This document shows, piece after piece, positions 24,844 through 35,300 of a DNA stretch of 55,883 nt; the stretch's first letter is position 1; every line of letters begins with the position of its first letter. The stretch is taken from contig DBZL01000023.1 of assembly GCA_002311745.1 (NCBI GenBank), positions 1 to 55,883 of the forward strand. The letters are read 5' to 3'. The notes under the pieces are model-generated. The model searched no databases. It was not told the DNA's origin and was given only the letters and a program-made list of their open reading frames with translations. The DNA is from Phycisphaerales bacterium UBA1161. GTDB taxonomy: Bacteria > Planctomycetota > Phycisphaerae > Tepidisphaerales > Tepidisphaeraceae. The translations under genes and the position numbers were made by a program.

Positions 24844-26475
24844 TCAGGTGCTTGCCAGCACGCCGCGGACGCCGAACCGCTCGCGCTTTAGCAGCGAATC
24901 GGCTGCAATCGGCACTGTAGAGAACTGTTGTGCCTGCCCCGAAGATGCGGTCAGCAGCGCCGCCGCCGTTGCGGCAACGCCGCTACTGGACGGCACAATC
25001 GGGCTTCCTGCGGGCAAAACTGAGCCTTGGCGGCTGTTGGTCGCCAGTGTGTCCAGCACGTTGATGCCCCCGCTGCCGTTCACGTCCGCAAAGATCGAAT
25101 ACGTCGCAGGCGTCGACGTGCTGCTTCCCTGAAGATGTGCCACCGCGACCGTGTCCAGCACGTTCACCCCGCCGGACTGATTCTCATCCCCCGGTAACAC
25201 GTTCAAACTGAACATGAACGGCGTCCCCGCCGTCCCGTTGCCCGAAGGATAGCTGCTGACCCCATCCGTCCATGACCCGTCCAGGGCGGTCCCAGAGGTA
25301 TTGGCCACCGAGCCGCTTAAGTCGATCAGCAGCTTGTCGTCGCCGATCGGAGCATTGAGCGTCCAGCTCGCGGTGTCAGTGGCGGAGTTATAGCTGAAGT
25401 TGCTGAAGGTGTAGCTTGGCACATTGAGGCCGACGAGCTGCAAAGAACTCTGCGTCACATTCACGTTCTGGCTGAAGACGATGTTGATCTGATTCAGGTT
25501 GCTCCAGGGCAACGTCTTGAGCTGCGCCGAGCCGGTGGGGATGGAATATCCGCCGACGTTGGCCGCGTTCAGGCTGCCCAGGTAGCTGAGGAAACCGGAG
25601 CTCCAGGCGGTCCCGTCAACTGTGACGTTCATAACTTGAGGCGCGGTGACGTGGACGTAATCCACGTACATGGTCTGTGGGCTGGTGATTGTTCCCGGCG
25701 CGAATGGTGCTCCCTCGCAGACGTCAAGGATTATGAAGAACGGATGGCCATTGAATACCCAGCTACCCCCTGCGGGGAGGTCGGCGGGGGTGAAGGTGCG
25801 GAACACGGTGCCGTCGACCGAAAACGTGATGGAGTTGGGTTTCCAATCCATCGCGAATACGTGGTAGTTGGAGTAAAAGTTCTGGTTGCCGGACAGGGTA
25901 TAGGCAGCGCTCACTCCGGCCCCCCCATTAAAGTCGCTGCCATCGGACATTGGGCCATGCAGCGTGGAGTGGTTGGTTCCGGACTCAGTGCCCTTGTTCT
26001 CCATGATGTCGACTTCGCCGCACGCGGGCCAGTTGATCGTGCTGATGTTGTCGCCGAGGATCCAGAACGCCGGCCAGATGGCGCCGCTATTAGGACCGCC
26101 CGGTAACTTTATCCGGGCCTCGATGTGGCCGTATTCGAGGCTGCTGCCAGCTGGATCAACCTCGGTGCAGATTTCCGCGGAATCGTACGTTCCATTACCG
26201 CTGGGGTCCGGCAGCAGCGTCATAGCCAATGCCTTGCCATCATTCGCTTGAGCATCGCTGACGATCTGCAGCGTCGCGGGGTCGCTGGCGCTGGCTTGCG
26301 CGGCCGTCGTGTTGGTGTAATGAACCGCCGGATTGTTGGGGTCGCTAGTTTCAAAAGCTGTCCACGCGGAAGACGGGCCGGCACCCACCGTTCCGTTGAA
26401 ATCGTCGGAAAACAGGGCCGACAACAGCAGGCGCGGCTCCAGCGCCTCGAATATTTGCTTTGGCTTCGATGTCAT
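24844..26475 (-). CDS. LEPR-type exported GH16 endo-beta-glucanase with dockerin-type C-terminal module
   Basis: This is a 543-residue protein. The LEPR-XLL signature FEALEPRLLLSALF is at residues 9-22. The GH16 beta-jelly-roll follows (about 20-270), with the active-site signature GEVDIMEN at 153-160 giving nucleophile Glu154, Asp156 and acid/base Glu159. The flanking IEARIKLPGGPNSGAIWPAF and YHVFAMDWKPNSITFSVDG are typical of laminarinase-type enzymes. A cleavage preference for laminarin, lichenan or a red-algal galactan cannot be decided. Residues about 280-500 are the shared island module, with dockerin-like repeats (GDENQSGGVNVLDT; FADVNGSGGINVLDT). The tail FSTVPIAADSLLKRERFGVR plus GVLAST resembles the tails of two neighbours. 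Confidence 0.88.
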   Translation of the reverse strand: MTSKPKQIFEALEPRLLLSALFSDDFNGTVGAGPSSAWTAFETSDPNNPAVHYTNTTAAQASASDPATLQIVSDAQANDGKALAMTLLPDPSGNGTYDSAEICTEVDPAGSSLEYGHIEARIKLPGGPNSGAIWPAFWILGDNISTINWPACGEVDIMENKGTESGTNHSTLHGPMSDGSDFNGGAGVSAAYTLSGNQNFYSNYHVFAMDWKPNSITFSVDGTVFRTFTPADLPAGGSWVFNGHPFFIILDVCEGAPFAPGTITSPQTMYVDYVHVTAPQVMNVTVDGTAWSSGFLSYLGSLNAANVGGYSIPTGSAQLKTLPWSNLNQINIVFSQNVNVTQSSLQLVGLNVPSYTFSNFSYNSATDTASWTLNAPIGDDKLLIDLSGSVANTSGTALDGSWTDGVSSYPSGNGTAGTPFMFSLNVLPGDENQSGGVNVLDTVAVAHLQGSSTSTPATYSIFADVNGSGGINVLDTLATNSRQGSVLPAGSPIVPSSSGVAATAAALLTASSGQAQQFSTVPIAADSLLKRERFGVRGVLAST

Positions 26476-26558
26476 CGGCGTTCGCCTAGCCGCCTCCGCA
26501 ACTACCTACCCACCGGCCAAGACTTACGCCTTTAATATACCCCGTGGAATCCGTCAAT

Positions 26559-29495
26559 TCACAAAATCTTCAGCGTTCTGACCAAATGGCGTTGCTTTTC
26601 GTGCAGCACCATTGTGGCCAACCACTGACCACCGGCGATATCGCCTGGAGATACCGTGGCCGTCGGCGTCAAGCTCCAATCGGTTACCGCAACCGACAGC
26701 ACCGCCGCGGCGGGGCTTCCTGATGGCAAGACTGAGCCCTGGCGGCTATTGGTCGCAAGGGTGTCCAGCACGTTGATGCCGCCGCTGCCGTTCACATCCG
26801 CGAAGATCGAATAGGTCGCGGGCGTCAAAGTGGTGCTGCCCTGAAGGTGCGCCACCGACACCGTGTCCAGAATGTTGACCCCGCCGGATTGATTCTCATC
26901 CCCCGGCAATACGTTCAAGCTGAACAGGAACGCTCCGCCGGGCGTGCCGTTGCCCGAGGGATAAGTGCTGACCCCATCGCTCCATTCCCCGTCCAGGGCG
27001 ACCCCCGAGGTATTGGTCACCGAGTCGCTCAGATCGATCAATAGCTTGTCGGCTCCGATCGGCTGAGTCAGCGTCCAGGTCGCCGTATCGGTCGTGGCGT
27101 TGTAGCTGAACCCGCTGAAACTGTAGCTTGGGGTGTTGACGCCCAGCAACTGTAGCGAACTCTCCGCCACGTTGACGTTTTGGCTGAAGACGATGTTGAT
27201 CTGATTCAGGTTGATCCAGGGCAGGTCGGTCAGTTGGGCCGATCCAGCAGGAATTGCGTAACCCGCTGCCTGGTACGGGAAGCTCGAAGACCATGCGGTC
27301 GAGTCCACGCTCACGCCTGTCACCTGGGGTGCTGCCATGGTGACATTGATCTTCACCGTGGCGATGTCTTTGCCTAGCCTGGTGTTGTCCGCCGTGATGA
27401 GCCGCACGAAGAATTGTTTGGACTCGGAATCGGGGCTGCTGGAAATCGGGACCAGGATTGTCCCTTGCGTTTGACCCGCCAATATCGTGAGGCTGCTCAG
27501 AAGCGACGTGTAATCCACGTTCGATTGCGCCGTGTCCGCAACGGTCGTGTACTGCACGACGACGTTTTGCGCCGCCGGGGCGGAGAGGACGATCGGTACC
27601 GCCGCAAAAATCTTGCCAGGAGCGCTCTCATAAATATAGCTGTCGCCGATCGATACGGACGGGCGATCGTTCGGCTGGAATACCTGGTTCAACGCGCCCT
27701 GCACCGCCGGCATCGCGGCCAATGCGCTGTCATTGGAATAAAGCCACTGCACAAGCGCCAAGGTCGACAGCGTCGTGTTCCAAAGATCGTTGCGCGCCGT
27801 AAACGTCGCGGGATCGCTCTGCCCCGTCAACCAGATCGCCGAATCCGTCAACCCGAACGGACCCGTCAATCCGTGCTCTATGGACTGACGGATGGATTGG
27901 TCGGCGGCAAGGGGATCTCCCAGCAGGGCCAGGGTGGCGGACCATGGCATGTACAAGGCCGGCTGCCCGAAGTCGCTCCATATCGAAAACTCGTGATAGG
28001 ATTCGCCGGAACCGTCATCGCCCGCATCGGGCTGCAGCATCCCGGCGCGACCCGCTTCAGCCAACGCGGCATCCACTTGCGCCTGGTATGTCACGGCATT
28101 GTCGTGCGGATTGGCGCGCAATGCCGGGTCCGGATACGTATCGAGATCCCGATCCGCCGTCTTGAAGAACAAATCGGGCAGCCACTGCATGAATGGGGCG
28201 CGAAGATCAGCGCTGCTGTGCACCAGGAATTGCGCCGTCTCGCCGGGAAGGCTTGTCTGAACGCGGCTGACGCCGCTGTTGTAGTTCGTCCCCATGTCGA
28301 CGTGGTAGGTCGTACTAAGATCCGCGGCCAGCGACAATACCGGAATCTCGCCGCTATAACCGTCGTAGGTCCCGGCGGTGAACTGCTGGGTATCGATCTC
28401 GTACGCCAATTTCCAACCTTGAGCCGTGGAGAACGCTTCGAAATTGAAACGAGCGAGGACGCTCTCGATTGCCGCCGTGAGTGACGCTGACGTGCTGGAA
28501 AGCCCGGCGTACCGATACAGCGCCAAAAACATGAATGCCGCGTCCTCAGGAGATTCCTCATGCACTAGCGCTGGGGCAAGAGTGACGCGATCATAGTAGC
28601 GGGGCGGCAAATAGGTCGCGTGATCGAGGATCGCGTTCAATGACCCCGTCAATTGTGCGACCCAGTCGTTCGCTTCCGCAGCCGTGATCCAACCTCGATC
28701 AATGGCGGTCGGTGTCGCGGCAACCACGCCAGCAGTTACGTTCAACGCCAAAATGTCGGCGTGGGCCGATATGTTCGGTAGCAGCCCGTTCGTTCGGTCT
28801 CGTGCTCCGTATAGCGCCAGAAACTGCCGCCGTGCAAGATCGGCGGCAATCGTTTCCAGCGGGGCCGTCGCCGCATCGATTGCTGGCCCGGGTTCTTGGA
28901 AGCACATGTCGTCGAAATAAATGTTCCCATTGACCGGCGATCCTTCGCTGGCCAGAAAGACGAAAGCCATGACCTTGGCCCGGGACAAATCGGGTTGGCC
29001 GATAAGCGTTAGGCCATCCAGAGGAACCGTCACCTTCGACCACACGTCGTCCGCTGAGACAATCGTGGAATACACCCCTTTTTCCCCGTCGTCACCGCGA
29101 TAATCCTTGATCTCGAAATTGAGCGTGAAGGAAGCACCCGTCGCATTGCGCAACCAAAACTGAAAGGATCCGTAATGTGAGATATCGCGGGTGTCAATGT
29201 ACGCGGCAGAGCCGCGTACAGAGCCAAATCCCGTCAGCCCAAATCCGTAGAAATCGAACCCGCCTGGAGCAATCGGCTGGTTGGTGGAGCAAACCAACGA
29301 TCTATTACCCGAATGGACCACTGCGCTGGTCCACGCCACTGTGGCGTGGATTCCGGGAATTTCGGGACCGCCAAAACGATTCAGAATGCCGCTGGGGTCT
29401 GACTCCTCGGCGTTGAAGAAGGGCACCTCGCACAAATCGGAAACCGTGCTGAACAAGACCCGTTTCTCCAACAATTCCAGCATTAGGTGGGACAT
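26559..29495 (-). CDS. LEPR-type exported protein: jelly-roll-like, helical-barrel-like and Calx-beta domains, dockerin module
   Basis: This is a 978-residue protein starting at MSHLMLELLEKRVLFSTV, a LEPR variant, with CGGAGGA upstream. Residues about 50-200 look like a carbohydrate-binding jelly roll (SFQFWLRNATGASFTLNFEI; GNIYFDDMCFQEPG). Residues about 205-630 are largely helical, with EANDWVAQLTGSLNAILDHA, HEESPEDAAFMFLALYRYAG and GYSGEIPVLSLAADLSTTY, resembling alpha/alpha-barrel glycosidase or DUF3131/glucoamylase-like proteins, but I cannot name the family. A Calx-beta domain follows (PSVSIGDSYIYESAPG to FFVRLITADN). The last roughly 220 residues are the shared module with the dockerin pair. 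The extreme C-terminus (HEKQRHLVRTLKIL) differs from the tail of the other three proteins. Confidence 0.72.
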   Translation of the reverse strand: MSHLMLELLEKRVLFSTVSDLCEVPFFNAEESDPSGILNRFGGPEIPGIHATVAWTSAVVHSGNRSLVCSTNQPIAPGGFDFYGFGLTGFGSVRGSAAYIDTRDISHYGSFQFWLRNATGASFTLNFEIKDYRGDDGEKGVYSTIVSADDVWSKVTVPLDGLTLIGQPDLSRAKVMAFVFLASEGSPVNGNIYFDDMCFQEPGPAIDAATAPLETIAADLARRQFLALYGARDRTNGLLPNISAHADILALNVTAGVVAATPTAIDRGWITAAEANDWVAQLTGSLNAILDHATYLPPRYYDRVTLAPALVHEESPEDAAFMFLALYRYAGLSSTSASLTAAIESVLARFNFEAFSTAQGWKLAYEIDTQQFTAGTYDGYSGEIPVLSLAADLSTTYHVDMGTNYNSGVSRVQTSLPGETAQFLVHSSADLRAPFMQWLPDLFFKTADRDLDTYPDPALRANPHDNAVTYQAQVDAALAEAGRAGMLQPDAGDDGSGESYHEFSIWSDFGQPALYMPWSATLALLGDPLAADQSIRQSIEHGLTGPFGLTDSAIWLTGQSDPATFTARNDLWNTTLSTLALVQWLYSNDSALAAMPAVQGALNQVFQPNDRPSVSIGDSYIYESAPGKIFAAVPIVLSAPAAQNVVVQYTTVADTAQSNVDYTSLLSSLTILAGQTQGTILVPISSSPDSESKQFFVRLITADNTRLGKDIATVKINVTMAAPQVTGVSVDSTAWSSSFPYQAAGYAIPAGSAQLTDLPWINLNQINIVFSQNVNVAESSLQLLGVNTPSYSFSGFSYNATTDTATWTLTQPIGADKLLIDLSDSVTNTSGVALDGEWSDGVSTYPSGNGTPGGAFLFSLNVLPGDENQSGGVNILDTVSVAHLQGSTTLTPATYSIFADVNGSGGINVLDTLATNSRQGSVLPSGSPAAAVLSVAVTDWSLTPTATVSPGDIAGGQWLATMVLHEKQRHLVRTLKIL

Positions 29496-29871
29496 GATTC
29501 CTCCGGGAATCTCGGTGTTTGGCGTCTTGATTCCGTCGGCGCCGTGCCCGCGGTTTGGATGCCGATCTGTTGTTGCGAGACGGGCTCCTCTCGCCGTTGC
29601 GTCCATCTGGGATTCCGTCTTACGACCACTCGGCATTCCCCAGAAGACGTGCGGCGAAGATCCGTGAACTGCCCCCTCAAATCACATCGGCAGGGTCGCC
29701 AGTAGCCTAGCGCCGCCGCCGCCCATTGCTATCGAAACCAAGGATAAGGGATGCCGCATTTTCACCCGCCAAATTACATACGTAACACTCATGCCTCTAT
29801 TTGTCTAGGAAAAAACAACGTTGCGGCGACCACGGGTTTTCCGCTGGAGTCCAAAATCTCGAGGGTGGCAT

Positions 29872-30774
29872 TCAATGTCGCCCCCCGGATCGGCAATTCC
29901 CTTCATGATCGTCGAGCGCCACAGTTGACCGTGATGATGGCATACCCGCCGCTGGTGGTGAAGGACCAGTAGTCAGCCGTGTAACTTGCGGCGCCGATGG
30001 ATTGGGGGAGGACACGGATAGGGGCAGGATGAGACCGACGGCGGTGGATCCGCCGTTGTCGATGCCGCCGCCGTGGAACTCGGCAGTATTTCCGCTGATG
30101 GTGGAGTTGTTGACTGTGACAGTGGCGTTGTTGAGGATGCCGCCGCCGTTCGGGCAAGAGTTCGCGCTGACGGTCGAGTTAGTGATGGTGAGGAGACCAT
30201 CGTTGTTGATGCCGCCGCCGAGATAGCTGGCGAAGTTTCCGCTCACGGTTGAATTCGTTATTGTGAGCGTGTGGTTTCGGTCGTTGAAAATACCGCCGCC
30301 GGCGTCGCTTGCACTGTTTCCGCTGATCGTGGAGTTGGCGAGCGTAAGCGTGCCATGATTGGCGATGCCGCCGCCGCTGGCGGCGATGCCGCCGGTGATC
30401 GCGAGATTCTGGATTTGGGCGGTGACGCCGCTGTTAACCGAAAAAACAGTGCCGTGACCGTGGCCATTGACGGTGAGAAGACCAGCGCCGAAACCATTGA
30501 TGGTGATGTTGGCGGTGAGGTTAGGAAGTGTGCTGGCGAGGTCGACCGTGCCGGTAAGACCGCTGGCGAAGTTAATGATATCCGTGCCGCCAGCCGCATC
30601 GGCATCGATGATGGCCTGGCGCAGAGTGCCTGCCCCAGAGTCGACCAAGGTGGTGACTGTGAAGGTGCTGAGCAACCTCCGGCGTTCCAGAGCCTCAGCC
30701 ACGGCCGAGCGAAGGAACGCATCCGAGCGACGCCGACGCGACGAATGAAACTTTACTCGATGATGTGAAGACAT
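29872..30774 (-). pseudogene. LEPR-type right-handed beta-helix protein with decayed 3' end
   Basis: The start at 30774 has GGGAGAGG upstream. LEPR signature EALERRRLLSTFTV is at about 30-43. Then comes a polymorphic-outer-membrane-protein-like beta helix with regularly spaced GGGI(A/F/N)N and NSTISGN motifs (ASGGGIANHGTLTLANSTIS; DAGGGIFNDRNHTLTITNST; YLGGGINNDGLLTITNSTVS; PNGGGILNNATVTVNNSTIS; FHGGGIDNGG). After STAVG the main frame turns into low-complexity nonsense and stops at 29872. Another frame has SYTADYWSFTTSGGYAIITV, an in-frame TGA at 29903, then IRGATLNATLEILDSSGKPV to 29789, which together resemble a pre-peptidase C-terminal domain. A frameshift plus a nonsense change is the simplest reading. 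Confidence 0.68.
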
Positions 30775-30802
30775 AGCGGTTCCTCTCCCTTCCAGTCGAA
30801 GG

Positions 30803-32053
30803 CTAACTCTTGTCCGCCGCCGGCTGGCGCGACTCCGGTGGAACCTGTTGAATTGCTTCGTCAGACAACTCAAACGACTCGGCGATACGCTTGGGGTCTT
30901 CATTCAGCACATCAGGCCAGGACAAACCGTGCAGCGCTTGGACGGCGAAGATTTCCTGCGCCGCGTCCGTGAATTTCACGAATCCAACGGTCTGTCCGCT
31001 GCGCGTGTCGATGATCCATACACCGCAGCAGCGGTCTTCTTGCTTCATCTGGGCGATAGCGATGCCGCTGAAGACTGCCGACTCGCGTACCTGCGACAGT
31101 CCGACAAAGGCGTACGGCCCAGCGAAGTCCAGCCCGCGTGTGAAGCCGGGCAGGCGGCAAACCTCCTGGTATTTTCCGCTGCGCTCGTCCACGACACCCA
31201 CGCCGCCGTTACCGCTCTCCAGCACCCACAGCCGGTCTTCATGCCACCGCGGCGAGTGCGGCATAGACAAGCCGCGGGTCATAATTTCATTCGCGGGGAT
31301 ATCCATCAGGATTCCGCCGGACTGCTTGTTCTCGCGTCAGCCGCTGGGAGTGTCCGTCTCGCCCAAGGCGGTAACATAGCGGAGCTTGCCGTCGCGCAGA
31401 CACACACCGTTCAGGTGGCAGCGGTCTTCCGGGGCCAGAGCCGAAATGAACGGCGGTCTCCAGCGCGGTACGAAGTTATATGTGTCGCTGCGCGTCGCCA
31501 GGCAGGAGAATCGGGTATTGACGAAACAGAGATCCGAACGATGTGCTGGCTCCGAGCTGCCGGGAATTTTGCGTGGCGGCGCCCAAACCATCTCATGGAT
31601 CTGAACGTCACCGGTGACGTGAGCACAGCGCGGCAGGAATGCGGCGTCGTGGTGAGCGGGAGACTCGGCCGTGTCCAGCTTGCGTGCTACCGCCGGCAAG
31701 TCGTGGAATTCCCAAATCTCGGTGTTGGTACCCAAAGCAAAGCGGCCGGGCTCCCAGGCGAAGCCCATTGGTTTATTGAAGCCGCGAAAGTGTGTGTTGA
31801 GCACCGTACCATCGGACCGCGGCTCAGACCGCAGTAACACCAGCTTGCCGGCCTGATAAGTGGTGACGGCCAGCGATGCGCCAAGGCGCTGAAGAATTTG
31901 CGGAAACGTCGTGGTGTGAATACTGCGAAGCGGCGGTGTTGCCGCTGGCTCCACAGCGGACGGCGGGGAATCCTTTTCCAGGGATTGCCTAGTAGTCCCC
32001 GTCTGCCTCAACCCATTGGCTGAGACGGCACTGCCGACTTGCCAGCCGGTCAT
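30803..32053 (-). pseudogene. TIGR03032-type protein interrupted by an in-frame TGA
   Basis: The ATG at 32053 has GGGAG upstream. The first half (238 codons) contains HTTTFPQILQRLGASLAVTT, NTHFRGFNKPMGFAWEPGRF and LNGVCLRDGKLRYVTALGET, then ends at TGA (31337-31339) after TDTPSG. The same frame continues with RENKQSGGILMDIPANEIMT and GLSMPHSPRWHEDRLWVLES to a stop at 30803. In intact TIGR03032 proteins a Trp is expected where the TGA stands (TPxGWRxNK), so a single TGG-to-TGA change explains the break. Total coding length of about 416 codons is normal for the family. The family's function is not established; its members look like beta-propellers. Confidence 0.8.
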
Positions 32054-32360
32054 TCTCACTCCCTATTTAGCACTCCAGCGCTATATATCCGCTCAACGCT
32101 GACCTTCCTTCTGTGGTAACACCACCGCCAGACAGGGAGGTCTTTGATCGAAGATCAAATCGCCGGCTTGCGGCCGGCACCAACGCTGTCACCGCAGCCG
32201 CGTTCATTTTGCTGGTTGGTGCCGCAACCATTGAAGCCACGACAGCCGGGACAGCCGCAGTGCCGCTGGGCAATGTCGAACCCTAGCGGCAACCAACGTG
32301 ATCGAAAGCACGCGCGGCGGCGCGCCTTGGCTCAGGCGAATTGCACCTCCTTCTTCGACT
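32054..32360. other. Intergenic stretch holding a diverged duplicate of the giant gene's 3' end
   Basis: 32176-32295 aligns with 32455-32575, inside the giant LEPR gene near its C-terminus. Both share GGCACCAACGCTGTC, GTGCCGCAACCATTGAAG and GTGCCGCTGGGCAATGTCGA, with substitutions and short gaps between. On the minus strand it still reads VPAVVASMVAAPTSKMNAAA, matching VPAVVTSMVAAPTRKMNTTA of the giant. It has no upstream domain and no own start, so it is a relic of unequal recombination or partial duplication. Confidence 0.75.
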
Positions 32361-35300
32361 TCACACCATCGCCAGCACGCCCCGCTTGTGGTGATTGGGC
32401 AGCAAGAGGCTGCTCGTGATCGGCGTCGTGGAAAAAACCATCGGAGATACATTCGGCACCAACGCTGTCGAGGCGGTTGTGTTCATTTTTCTGGTGGGTG
32501 CCGCAACCATTGAAGTCACCACGGCCGGGACTGCCGGAGTGCCGCTGGGCAATGTCGAGGCCTGCCGGCTGTTGGTCGCAAGCGTGTCCAGTATGTTGAT
32601 CCCACCGCTGCCGTTCACGTCCGCGAAGATTGAATACGTCGCGGGCGTCAAAGTGGTGCTGCCCTGAAGGTGAGCCACCGATACCGTGTCCAGAATGTTG
32701 ACCCCGCCGGACTGATTCTCATCCCCCGGCAAAACGTTCAAACTGAACATGAACGCTCCGCCAGGAGTGCCGTTGCCCGAGGGATAACTGCTGACCCCGT
32801 CGGTCCATTCCCCGTCCAGGGCGACCCCCGAAGTGTTGGTCACCGAGTCGCTCAGATCGATCAGCAGCTTGTCGTCGCTGATCGGAGCATTCAGCGTCCA
32901 GGTCGCCGTGTCAGTGCTGGAGTTGTAGCTGAAGGCGATGAAGGAATAGCTGGGGACGTTGACGCCCAACAGTTGCAGCGAACTTTCTTGCACGTTGACG
33001 TTTTGATTGAAGACGATGTTGATCTGGTTGAGATTCGTCCAGGGCAACGTCTTCAACTGGGACGATCCCGTGGGGATGGAATAGCCGCCGACATTGGCGA
33101 CACTCAGGCCGGCAAGATAACTGAGGAAGCTGCCGCTCCAAGCGCTGCCGTCGACCGTGACATTGGTGACCTGCGGGGGAGCGACGATGGAGAAGGTGAC
33201 AGCATCGCTCTGAGCGGCGTTGTAATTGGCATCCCCAGGGTAATTGGCAACGACGGTGTAGGTGCCGGGATTGATCGGCGGCGAAGCCAACGGCGTCCCT
33301 GTTGCCGCAGCACCGGCATAATACACGTATGTGATCTCGCCGGTCGGTGTCGGCGCCCCACTCACACCTGTTACCGTCGCCTGGACCCAACTGGTCACGT
33401 CATTGGTGCCGTCGTAAACGATGGAAGCCGGAGGCGCGGGCAAAGTGACGGTGGCTGGCGCCGGGTTGACGGTGAACGTCACCGAGGTCTGAACGCCGAA
33501 GTAGTTGGCATCGCCGGCATAGCTGGCCACGGCGGTGTACTTGCCCGCGTTGACCGGCGGAGAAGAAAGCGGTGTGCCGGAAGTGTCGGTGCCCGAGTAG
33601 TAGGCGATGGAGGGTGTGCCCGTGGGCGCTGCCACCCCGTTGACGCCGCTCAAGGTCGCAGTCACCCACTCAACTACGTCGCTCGTACCATCGAACGTAA
33701 GCGCTGGGGCTGCGGGCAGAGTCAGCGTCGGTACTGCCAGAAGCTGCCAAAGATCACTGAGCACGCCGGTGCCGGCGAGTCCGTTGAAATCCCTCACGGC
33801 TGTGGCATTGAAATCCAGGGCATAGCTTCCCAGCTTGTTGGTAAGGGAGGACAATCCGTCGATTTCGTAAACATCCCCGCCGTCGGATTTCAGCGTCATT
33901 CCAGCGGTCGAGATGGGTGAGCCGTTGTACAGGATGACCACCTGCGATGGATCGAAACTGGTCAGGTCGATTGGCTCGGAGAGTGTAACCTGCAGGCTGT
34001 CAAACGGACTGTCGATCTTCGGAGAGACCGCCTGCAGTGCGACCACGGTGGGCGGAGTCGCGGTGGTGGTGTAGACCAGCGTGTATTGCACGTCCTGGCC
34101 CGTGCTGCTGTAGTCCAGCATATGGAAAAGCTTGAAGTTGATGAACGCGCCGTCGGTGAAGAGCTGATCGGTGGTCCAGGCGTTGGGACCGACCTGGATG
34201 ACGCGCCCGTCGGGGCCCACGACCGAAGTAAGCGTATAGCCTGAATGGCTGCCGGTCGGATCGGGGATTTCGAGGTAGTCCCATCCTGCCGCCTCGGAAG
34301 CGGTCAGGGTGTAGGTAAGCGACTGGCCGGACTGGACCGTCGAGGTAATGCTGGCATCTCCAACCGCCAGATCATTGACCGCTGACTTGGAACCATCAGA
34401 CTTGTACAGAACTTCCGGCAGATCCGTAACCACATCGAGCATACCGGTCGGACCCTGGGCCTGACCGTAGTCGCGCGTGGCTCCCTTCCCGGACGCCGAA
34501 TCATGGGCGAGGAAATCGGGCTTACCGTCAGAAGCCGGGTCCCCGGGATCGTCCAGGTTGACCGCGTGAATCAGTTCATGGAGCGTGACGGAGTCAATCA
34601 ATGAAGTTTGCAGACCGCCCAAGGCGCCGGTGTGGGTGAACGAGGCGGAGTAATTCTCGAAGTGACCCTGGAGGCTGCAGATCAGGTTGAATTCGGCAGA
34701 GTTGGTCTGCCCAGGCGCCAGGGTCCCCAGATCCGCCGTCAGGCTGGGCTGTGACTCGGTCTGGGTTCCCACCTGTGTGCCGATGACCTGGAAGTTAATG
34801 AGCAGTCCCTTGGTGTTGTCGATGATCTTGGGTTGATCGCTGGTGATGGTCAGGTCGCCGGCGGCACCGGCGCCGACGTTGGTGACCAGGAGTCCAAGCA
34901 CAAAGGGCTCGGCTGGCTCCACCTGCGGTGTGAACGGATTGTCGCCATAGACATCGCGCTGCAGGAAGTAGTTCAGCACCAGATGGGCCTGCGGATAAAC
35001 GGTGATGGTCGCCGGGAAAATCGGAACGGTAACAACCTCACCGGCGGCATCGGTGTAGCTGAACGAACCGCCGATATGGTAATCCGTGGCCGCCGTCATC
35101 GCGGCGTTATCAGTGGGAACGAACAGGAACTTTGCGGTCCCGTCGGTCCCGGGGTCGATACCGCCGGAGGCATTGAAGCCGGAGAGTGTGGGCGGGTTAA
35201 AGAAGAAGTCGCTGGTCGCGTCATTGCCGGCGTCGTCGGTGATGTGGATGTTCATCTGAACGTTGGCTAGCGGTGTCGAGCCGGTATTGGAGATATCCAG

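Noticed and set aside
34500..34600. HELIH in the giant protein, which resembles the zinc-protease HExxH motif
   Set aside because: It lies in a CARDB/Ig-type surface repeat region without a third zinc ligand or protease fold; the match looks accidental.
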